Shown here in pieces: positions 1 through 7,934 of a stretch of DNA of 21,222 nucleotides. The first letter of the stretch is position 1; each line of letters starts with the position of its first letter. The stretch lies in NCBI GenBank assembly GCA_036897625.1, contig JAYMTA010001203.1, positions 1 through 21,222 of the forward strand, read 5' to 3'. The position numbers and the translations under genes were made by a program. Below the pieces are notes generated by a model, which saw nothing but the letters and a program-made list of their open reading frames with translations, was not told the DNA's origin and did no database searches. This stretch comes from Pelargonium cotyledonis (taxonomy: Eukaryota > Streptophyta > Magnoliopsida > Geraniales > Geraniaceae).

Positions 1-10
1 GGGGGGGGGG
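1..10. repeat. G homopolymer at left edge
   Basis: Ten consecutive G bases open the window, in otherwise AT-rich DNA. The true length cannot be judged because the run touches the edge. It may be an assembly or sequencing artefact. Confidence 0.9.
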
Positions 11-322
11 TTGTTAAAGTTGATGCCTTTATGTTCATTTGTGAAGATTGAGAAATGGGTATGTTTTATTTTTGGGAGGTTGTGTTAGATTGAGACATTT
101 TGGTGGGAATGATGGTGTTCTGTTTTGTTGGACAGAATTTGTGGTGGGTTTCTGTAGACTTTTCAAATTAGATGATGGTTTATCTGACTGCAATGTGATC
201 TGAGTTCTTGGTTTGTGGAGTTCGAGTGATGGGTATGCTCACATTTTGGAGAAAAATTCAGTTGTTTCTGACAAATATACTGTGTATTTGGGCAAGTAGG
301 CCCAGCTAGATATTATAGAGAC

Positions 323-468
323 AATTTTGGAACTGTAATGTTTGAAAGGGTTAGAATGGAAGTCGAGGATAAGTGTAATCATATAGCAATTGGAAATTTT
401 GGAACTGTAATGTTTCAAAGGGTTAGAATGGAAGTCGAGGATAAGTGTAATCATATAGCAATTGGAAA
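323..468. repeat. 72-bp tandem duplication, two copies
   Basis: Two adjacent copies with a period of 72 bp lie at about 323-394 and 395-468. They differ at one internal base (TTTGAAAG against TTTCAAAG) and are otherwise identical, so the duplication looks recent. It lies in what I read as an intron of the BASS1-like gene. The period is a multiple of three and one plus-strand frame is open across both copies, but nothing shows that it is translated. Confidence 0.93.
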
Positions 469-556
469 ATGATTCTAGTGGATCTTTGTTGGATCTGATT
501 AAGCATTTAGAGTTAGTACTTAGCAGGGATAAGGATTATGTTATAAAGAAACTGTT

Positions 557-583
557 TTGTTGTTGTTGTTGTTGTTGTTGTTG
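557..583. repeat. (TTG)9 microsatellite
   Basis: Nine perfect TTG units, in non-coding sequence upstream of the first recognisable BASS1 exon. Confidence 0.95.
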
Positions 584-796
584 GCATCATGCTGAATTCT
601 AGACTCTTGTTTATTTCTTAAGATCAAGTAGCTAAGAATAAGGTTTTGAATGTGATTTTGGGAGCTTCCGTTTGTGATCTTCCCACCTGATTAAACTTTA
701 ATTTTAGATAGAACATGCTTTTTTCCTATTCCACAGAAATTTCCTTACGTAAAAGTTTCTAAAATCAGGTGTTTGTTGCTTTTCACCTCTGGTCAG

Positions 797-3041
797 ATAC
801 TTTTTGGATGTCTTGCTCAGTATACTATTATGCCAGTTTTTGGAGTGATTATTAGCAAAGCATTGGGGCTTTCGCCATCTCTTTCAGTTGGTTTAATACT
901 GCTCTCTTGTTGCCCTGGTGGCACTGCCTCCAATGTGGTAAGATTACTTCTCTTCCATTTTCATTTCTCGTTTTTGTACCAATTTTTCATCTATTAGTAC
1001 ATTGACTAATTCTTCTGGTTTCCATGTTATTTAGCCATTTTCGTCCATGGCCAAGTTTCAATAGTTAACAGTTTAAGCAGGGGAAAGTTGTATATCCCAT
1101 ATGTCCGACAATGGTACAAGCCCTTTATTTTGTTTCTGACATGTATGTAGTATGTACTTAATCGTAGTTTCATGTAGAAATCCTCATAGTCAGCAGTCTT
1201 ATATGGTTCAGATTATAGTCTTTATTTACGCTCAACAATGTTCTCAATTTCATCAAATTAGCATATTGTTTGCATTTGTTATATCATTTTTACTGAAATT
1301 AATCATCTCCAAGTAGGGTTAGGTTTATTTGCCTTCCACTTCACTTTATGATCTCTTTACATATTTGCTTCGTTGTTAATTCCTCCCGTTTTATACTAAA
1401 TAACTATTTTGTTTTTGAGATTTCCCATTCACTTCCATTTCCATGAATTAGTGTTTCAGGTGACTTTAATTGCTCAAGGAGATGTTGCTTTATCCATCGT
1501 AATGACAGTTTGCACAACTCTTGGAGCAGTAATACTCACTCCTCTTCTGACAAAGTTTCTGGCCGGAACATATGTTCCTGTAGATGCCGTTAAACTTTCT
1601 ATCAGTACCCTGCAGGTGAATATGAACCTCCCTATACAATTCATTTATATTCTTCAAAACCCAGCATTAATAGCTTTTCTGCATATTACTATATCGTAGT
1701 CTTACAGTTCATCTTTTTAGGTGGTTGTGGCGCCTATACTTCTGGGTTCTTACATGCAGCGGGCATTTCCCAAAGTGGTGAACATTGTGGCGCCTTTTGC
1801 ACCTCTTTTTTCTGTTTTAGCTGCATCTCTGCTGGCATGCAGGTTAGATGGTTTATCTTTAATTAACTGCTATTAATACAGTTACGTTTATATGCTCCGT
1901 CTCGTTTTTTCTCACATATTATATTTATCTATGTTTTGACCAGCATATTTTCAGAAAATGTTGTTCGCCTCAAGTCATCTCTTATTGGTGCGGCTGATAT
2001 GTCTCCTTTGTTAATTGCTAAAACAATATTATCTGGAGAACTAGGGGTTATAATGTTATCTGTGCTTTTGCTGCATCTTGCGGGTTTCTTTGTAGGGTAA
2101 GCTTTATCCTTCTTATCTTAATTTATTTTATATATATTACTCCCTCCGTCCCAAAATAAGCATTTTGTTTATGTCCCAAAGTAAGTGTCCACTTGCCTTT
2201 TTTAAGAAGTTAGTTATGCATAAATTATCAATAATATCCATGTAATAAGTTTGCTGCAACAGGTGTTCATAGCGATAATAGAGGAAATGTACGACACAAA
2301 CTAACTTTTTCTTAACTTTTCTTAAAATGGAAGTTAATAGTTAAGACACTTATTTTTGGACGGAGGGAGCATTTGTTAACAATATTTTGTTGTCAACTTC
2401 TGATAGATTAGTCTAATTATCAACTTACAATCCTCATACATTAGATCCTGTTGATTTTCTCTTCTACATAGTACGACATATTTCACACAAACGCTAGATG
2501 AGCATTTGAACTTTAGTGGAGATGTCAACTTTATGCCAGAAGCTTTTTGTTTTGAGCAGAACTTTAATATATGGTAAATTACTAGAATTAGGCACTTCGA
2601 TAAATATTACCGCTGAGTTGTTTACTCTGCAGATATGTATCAGCTGCTATTGGTGGGTTTGGAGAACGGCAACGGCGAGCAATATCAATAGAGGTATTAT
2701 AAAGTTCATGATACTAGATCTGTTTTGTTTTTTTCAAACACACACACAATCTGAATACATGGTCTATATTTAAAATCTTACTTTAACTCTCAACTTTTGT
2801 TCATCGATAATGACATGGATAGTAATAGATTGAAATGTGATTCCAGGTCGGTATGCAAAATTCTTCTTTGGGCGTGGTTTTAGCAACCTCCCATTTCACC
2901 TCACCAATGGTTGCACTACCATCGGCAATGTCTGCTGTAGTTATGAACATTATGGGTAGTAGTTTAGCTTTCTTTTGGAGATACATCGACCCTGCTAACT
3001 CGCAATCAAGTCCTAAAGATGACAATGACATGTCTCGGTAA
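797..3041 (+). CDS. BASS1: BASS1-like sodium/metabolite cotransporter, plastid (3' part, six exons)
   Basis: Six exons of a plant bile acid:sodium symporter family protein: 797-937, 1460-1615, 1721-1842, 1944-2096, 2633-2693 and 2847-3041 (TAA stop). All introns are GT-AG and the phases join cleanly, giving 275 C-terminal residues of a protein usually about 400 long. The transit peptide and first membrane helices lie off the left edge. Family marks are [12 protein letters not shown] in the first visible exon, followed by [12 protein letters not shown], and [18 protein letters not shown] in the last exon; several hydrophobic helices are evident. The [18 protein letters not shown] run resembles BASS1 more than BASS2. 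Plant BASS proteins sit in the plastid envelope and co-transport organic anions with sodium; the BASS1 substrate is uncertain. The first acceptor could instead be 736 or 768, since the frame is open back to 737. The 796 site fits the family alignment best. Confidence 0.9.
2140..2369. mobile_element. Stowaway-like MITE in a BASS1 intron
   Basis: A ~230-bp non-coding element with terminal inverted repeats. It starts CTCCCTCCGTCC after a TA dinucleotide at 2138-2139 and ends GGACGGAGGGAG. CTCCCTCCGT termini and TA target sites are the signature of plant Stowaway (Tc1/Mariner-type) MITEs. The 3' flank is CA rather than TA, so the target duplication has decayed or the last base is mis-set. The inverted repeat continues inward (AATAAG against CTTATT), with related AAGTGTCC and GACACTT words inside. 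It has no coding capacity. It sits in the 536-bp intron between the fourth and fifth visible exons. Confidence 0.88.
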
Positions 3042-3540
3042 CCTGGCTGGGCATATAGCCAATTACTTATCCTGAACTTCCTCAATAATCATCCGGTTCC
3101 TTCCTAAGCAATAGGTTTCTCCACAAATGTACTATAGCTTTCATGGAATGGCTTCATTGCCAATCTTTGCACCATTTTGTTGAATATAGAGACCATTTCA
3201 CATGTTTATGATTCATTTTTGATGTTTATGTCCTAAGAGAATTGTTTATGCTTAATAGGGACTCAGATTCAAGACCCATAACTTAAGCAATCTCCATGAG
3301 ATGAGTGAGGATGAGACTAAGTGGTCCTTGTGAAGAAAGTAACTTTTTACATTGAATCTGTTCAGAAAGAAAGATCAAAAGATTCTGATTGTGTTGAGTG
3401 TACAAAATCATTATCTTGCAAGATCTTACCAACATTAAACAACAAATTGTGCTCCATGTTGGGTGCACATGTTTCCCTCAACAATAATCCAACATTGCAA
3501 TATGATTGTCTCCAATCGTTCGGGCTGAGTTACACAATAT

Positions 3541-3690
3541 GAATAATTCTTTATTTTTCTGTTGAGATACACGACAAATTCTGTTTTTCAGATTCCTCTC
3601 CTGCACTCGATGAGATTCGAAACCAGGACCTTTCATCAAGAAATGTGCGCCTTAAACACAAATGCAAATAAAATATGGAAACAACATTTT
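3541..3690 (-). mobile_element. Probable degenerate tRNA-derived SINE
   Basis: On the minus strand, GGTTTCGAATCTC (plus 3612-3624) matches a pol III B box with one inserted T. About 40 nt upstream, GTTTAAGGCGCAC resembles the second half of a decayed A box. The spacing suits a tRNA-derived SINE. No clean poly(A) tail or target-site duplication was found, so the ends are approximate. Confidence 0.45.
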
Positions 3691-4119
3691 CATGTTGAAC
3701 AATTTAATCACAAAGAAAGAAGAGAAAGAAAATGTCCAACAAAATGAATTTATTTGAAGTATTGGCAAAAAAATAAAACAAATAAATGGTATTATTCCAC
3801 ATTCCATATTAAGTTATAGTTTATATTATAGATATAGAGCAAGATTATAGTTTATATTATATTGAAAATTGATATAATTAAGACACAATTATATCATTAT
3901 GTGTATTTTAGTGAATAACAATTAGAGTAAATTTTAAGCAACATGCTTTGCATTGCCCAACATGAATTCCATGTCATTGTCTTTACCTCTATTTACTTCC
4001 TAAAATATATTTTAAAATAACCCTTTCTTTATCATCAACCCTTTCTTTACAATAACAATAATAAATAATTAAATAAAACATGTGCTCCAATTCATTTCTT
4101 TACCTTGTATAATAATTAT

Positions 4120-4140
4120 AAATAATAATAATAATAATAA
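4120..4140. repeat. (AAT)n microsatellite
   Basis: About seven AAT units in the intergenic region upstream of the JAZ gene. Confidence 0.9.
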
Positions 4141-4585
4141 CTATCATGTTTGGTGTAAAATGCAGAATCCTTACAGCAACACTTGCTCCCAAACAACAAC
4201 AATTCCAACATATAAATATAATACCACAATAATTAATAAATTAGAAGAAAATAATACATTCATTTTAAAAATACATATATTAATTTCAATGATAAATTAT
4301 ATATTTGTTTAGGAACGAGCTTAATATAAGACTAAATATTCTAAGGCGAGTAACCTGATTTACAGATTTCATACATTTAAAAACGCTTTTATTTGTCATA
4401 TCGTTGGTTAAAATCACGAGTGTAGTAGTAAGACAATAATTGATTTGATTATCATTTTTTATTTTATCATAAGACAAATATATAAGATGGAAAAACCATG
4501 CACTCTGTTTTTGGTATTGGCCTCACCTCCTAAATACCACATTCCAATTCTCATCACCAAGTTAAAATTTTGATTTCGAATCCAT

Positions 4586-4705
4586 CCAATGTCCCATCGT
4601 TATTCCCAATTCCCATATTTTATATCTCATTTACAGACTTCAGATTGCCAGTAACAGCACTTCCAGAACTGTCCTCCACACCTAGAAACCACCAGTTCAA
4701 GCAAG
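4586..4705 (+). promoter_or_regulatory. Putative JAZ core promoter and 5'-UTR exon
   Basis: CCAAT words lie at 4586-4590 and 4606-4610, and a TATA-like TATTTTATATC at 4616-4626, which would place transcription start near 4650. The sequence then reaches CAAG/GTACGT, a strong donor at 4706. An acceptor, TTTTCAACAG, ends at 4817, ten bases before the ATG. This implies a 112-bp intron in the 5' UTR. No CACGTG G-box, the usual MYC2 site, was seen in the few hundred bases upstream. All of this is inferred from motifs. Confidence 0.5.
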
Positions 4706-4827
4706 GTACGTACACACAATGCACACCAACTGTTCGATAAAAATCCACAGAGAACAAACAAACAAATTTTACAAAAACCCATCTACTCATTTTCTCTTTT
4801 CTCTATGTTTTCAACAGGTTCTTGAAC

Positions 4828-6585
4828 ATGTCAAGTATCAGCAGCAGCAACAGGACTCTGGTGACCAAGAACTTCATGAGAACAGAAGAGAGTGATGATC
4901 ATCACATGGATTGTTCTGCTCAATTTGATTTGGACAAGAACATGGAGGCTGTCCCAGAAGCTGGCTCTGACAAGGTCTGTCAAAAAACAGACCTGAAATT
5001 GGGAAATGACATGTCTGCCATTGACATGTTCAGGAAATATCTTGCAAGAACTCAGCACAGCAATGCTAATTACAAGACAAGTTTTGAGGAGCCAGAGACC
5101 ACCAAGAGGTCTCCTCCCAGAGCTCTTTTGCCACCAAAAGCCGGTTCCAACCGGCCCATTTCTTTCCTCGAAAGAGGATTGCTTCCTGCAGGAACGAGGT
5201 TCAGAGTTTGTTTCTCTTTTGCAAGATTTTGATTTCTGTAACTTAGTTCTTGAGTTATTTTTTTTTTGGGGTATAATTAGTGTTTTTTTGTTGTATAATT
5301 AGCTGTGAAGCAACAGATGACAAGTCCTCAGCAAATCAGCTCACAATCTTCTATGCTGGGGCAATCAATGTGTTTGACAACATACCAGCTGAGAAGGTAC
5401 AAAACCATATTCTCTTGATTATATACTTAGTGAATTTGTCTTAGTATTTTCTTGGAAACTTCATGAAGGCATGTCATATTTTGTGAATTTTATGTTTTAT
5501 GTTCATTTTCATGATTATATATAGGCACAAGCCATCATGCTTCTAGCTGGTGAGAATGCTATTTCAGCTTCTGCTGCAAAATCTCCAAAACCACAACAGC
5601 AACCAGTTCTTCATCAGCCAAACTTACCTTCAATTTGCAAGTTGCAAGCAGGTAATGGTTCCTTCTGAACACTTTTTTGAATTCAAATCATTAATGTGTC
5701 AAGAATGATTAAGAAAAGTAAGTTTAAATCTTTGGATTTGTTACAAACAAAAGAGGAAAAATCATCATTAATTTTGCCAGAAAATGTGAAACAAGACATG
5801 GCAGGTCAAGTATAGTCACATGTATAACAACTTATCAAATGGGTTTTGATGATCATTCTCGTTTCCAGACCTTCCTGTTGCGCGAAGGCGTTCGATTCAG
5901 AGCTTTCTTGAAAAGCGTCGTGACAGGTAAATCCACATATATCAGAATTTTATTGCGATGATGATATAATCTAACTCTATTAATGGTCACAGATACTATT
6001 TTACGAGTTTGATGTTATTGTCAAAAAGTCTTAATACGAATATGATGAACTGAATTCTCATTTTCATTCTGATTCTTGATTCTAATTCCTGAACAAAAAG
6101 TTTAACACGAAAGCTACCTTAAATTGTAATGTAATATAGGAGGCTTTTTCTTATTTAGTTGTCATGTCTTGGACAACTGCAGAATATTGAAATCAGATAG
6201 AGAACTAATTGTATGAAACGACAAAGACATCACTGTAGATTCCAGCACTACTTGCTGTCGTTTCATTGTCACCACCAGCACATCTGCAACTGTTGCTTCC
6301 ATTAGGACCTTGAAAACTACATGTCGCGTGAGTCTCGTGCACTGAGTCGCCCACTTTGTTTCTTAATTTGGCATTAGAATACATTTTCAACACCGACCAT
6401 GTCTCTTAATCATTTCATGTGTAACGTTTTGCAGAATTGTACACAAAACTCCTTATGATACACATGATGATGTAGCTGGAAGAGATGGCGGCTCCAAGGG
6501 AACGAATCAAATCTTTCGTCCATCGCCTTTCCCTTCCCGATTAGGCTTCTTCTTCTCCGTTCCGGCCAACAAAGGAAAATGTTAA
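4828..6585 (+). CDS. TIFY/JAZ jasmonate-ZIM-domain repressor, five exons
   Basis: Coding exons are 4828-5198, 5303-5396, 5525-5651, 5869-5926 and 6435-6585; they total 801 nt and 266 aa. JAZ proteins repress MYC-type transcription factors in the nucleus and are degraded by SCF-COI1 when jasmonoyl-isoleucine is present. Exon 1 encodes a hydrophilic N-terminus with MSAIDMFRKYLA (62-73). The TIFY domain spans about 132-164 with core TIFYAG (138-143) and ends KAQAIMLLAG; it normally contacts NINJA. The Jas motif runs from DLPVARRRS (198-206) through FLEKRRDR to KTPY (221-224), so both the degron and the X5PY end are present. The conserved LPIARR Ile is Val here. A 42-residue tail rich in Phe and Pro follows. 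No clear EAR motif was seen. The start is the first ATG after the likely 5'-UTR intron. The JAZ subgroup was not assigned. Confidence 0.94.
5927..6434 (+). other. Jas intron of the JAZ gene (retention-prone class)
   Basis: This 508-bp intron splits the Jas codons after the degron, the conserved position of the Jas intron in many plant JAZ genes. Reading through the donor gives AGG (Arg) then TAA at 5928-5930. A retained transcript would therefore encode a protein ending at residue 217, without KTPY. The intron also holds an 11-bp perfect inverted repeat (6213-6223 and 6256-6266) with a 32-nt loop. Confidence 0.8.
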
Positions 6586-7040
6586 GTAGTTTAGGTAGAT
6601 TTCCATTTTCTAGCAATATACAATATATATACATGTAACCAGTGCAAATGACAAGTTTACATATCTCTAATGACATGAGATTGTGCTGCAAAAAGTTTGT
6701 GTACTAATTAAAAGTCCTTTTGAACCTACTATTTCTTCTTTCAGGTATGAGACAATTGCTGCAAATGCATTTTATTTTGGTTAAATAGTCTTGAGATTAA
6801 AGATAATTTGAATGATCATGTGTAATAACTTGCTGTTTACACAAGAATATTCTAAAAAGGCAAAAAAGAGAAGAAAAAGTAAGTTGTGGCCATGTGAGAA
6901 ACAAAGTGTAGATTGTCTTTTGTTTTTCTCTTCAAAAAATGGTGTACAATGTACATAGCTAGATACATGCTAAGAAACTAAAAAGCAAGTCTTGAAAGCT
7001 AAAGATTCTACTTTTAGATGCACTAAAGCATGTAAGCATT
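6586..7040. other. JAZ 3' flank, no gene seen
   Basis: AT-rich 3' UTR and intergenic sequence. No AATAAA was found close to the stop codon. Nothing else was recognised before the SINE that starts at 7041. Confidence 0.6.
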
Positions 7041-7221
7041 TTTTTTATCAGCAACGGAAAATCACACTCTAAGTAACATTGTTTCTCACTTCTCAAATGG
7101 AGCGCTACCTTAAACTCCACCTCAAAAATTCTATGCCATATTGTTGACAATGAGGTTCAAACTTGAAAGTTCAAAGGAATTTAAAGTGTTTTAACCACTC
7201 GACCCAACATATCTGGGCGCA
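7041..7221 (-). mobile_element. tRNA-derived SINE bounded by target-site duplications
   Basis: On the minus strand the A box GGTCGAGTGGTTAAA (plus 7190-7204) resembles tRNA-Leu/Ser. The B box is AGTTTGAACCTC (plus 7152-7163), a CpG-decayed form of GGTTCGAACCTC. The body of about 180 bp ends in an A-run (plus-strand T-run to 7046). Near-identical flanks CATGTAAGCATT (7029-7040) and CATAAGCATT (7222-7231) look like a target-site duplication. Its length, boxes, tail and flanks are all as expected for a plant SINE. It lies between the JAZ and POLLUX genes. Confidence 0.78.
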
Positions 7222-7267
7222 CATAAGCATTCACTCCAATAGCCTCAAACTCTAAAGTTTATGCAAC

Positions 7268-7530
7268 AAAAATAAAATTACATGTGTTTTAGTACACTTG
7301 TTATCAATACAATTGTGTAGTAGCTGTAGACTGGAGGAGTTCAGAAGTCGCGACATCTATCGATTCTAGTTGCATTTTTCATTTCCAAAAATAATAAAAT
7401 TACATGTGTGTTTAGTATACTTGTTATCAATACAATTGTATAGTAGCTGTAGACATTTGTAGAGGAGTTCAGAAGTCGGGACATCCATCGATTCTAGTAG
7501 CATTTTTTATTTCCAAAAATAAAAATTACG
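7268..7530. repeat. ~123-bp imperfect tandem duplication
   Basis: Two adjacent copies share AAAATTACATGTG, then CTTGTTATCAATACAATTGT, then GTAGCTGTAGAC, GAGTTCAGAAGTCG and ATCGATTCTAGT. Matching positions are about 123 bp apart early in the repeat and slightly more later, because the second copy has a short insertion (ATTTGTAG). The copies differ by scattered substitutions. The repeat ends about 400 bp before the POLLUX start codon. No coding capacity is evident. Confidence 0.88.
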
Positions 7531-7934
7531 CTTCCACAATATCCGAATATATTCTTATTTTCCATAATAATATACAACAAAATCATTAAAGAAAATAATT
7601 AAAATTTTCAATTTTTTTTTTCTTCACTTTTCAGCTAAATTGTCCTTAAATTCCGCTAGACAGTCACAGTGACACATACACAGTCGGTTTCAACTTCCGA
7701 ACAGCCTAAAAATGAAATAAAACTGAAAACAGAAAACTGAAAAAGGTGGCATCTACCAATTCCCCATCCTGACCGTCCAAAATATCACCGAGGTCCAACT
7801 TCAACGGCGGAGATTCACCCAGACCCCTCAACTAACATCCCGTAACAGTTACTTTCCATATTTAGCACAGATCTCACCGTGAATCTAGCTGCTCCTCTTT
7901 ACAGCTTTAAGCTCAGAGCTTCACTAAATTTCCG
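7531..7934 (+). promoter_or_regulatory. Promoter and 5' UTR region of the POLLUX gene
   Basis: AT-rich sequence shifts to a more GC-balanced stretch from about 7740. A weak TATA-like CATATTTAG lies near 7857-7865, followed by a pyrimidine-rich leader (CTGCTCCTCTTTACAGC). The start of transcription cannot be fixed from the sequence. Confidence 0.4.

Larger units (their letters stand above)
3042..4610. other. Intergenic region between BASS1-like and JAZ genes
   Basis: AT-rich and without a supportable gene. The first few hundred bases should contain the BASS1 3' UTR, but I see no clean AATAAA. A degenerate SINE-like stretch lies near 3541-3690. Around 3812-3860 the phrase TATAGTTTATATTATA occurs twice about 31 bp apart. 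Short reading frames here have no recognisable protein features. Confidence 0.7.

Noticed and set aside
272-472. Open frame translating the 72-bp repeat as a two-unit protein
   Set aside because: The frame stays open because the period is a multiple of three. It lacks a gene context and lies in a probable intron.
6205-6691. Minus-strand open frames opposite the JAZ last intron and exon
   Set aside because: The second is a shadow of the JAZ last exon (6435-6585), which fits the Jas motif exactly. The first has no recognisable features.
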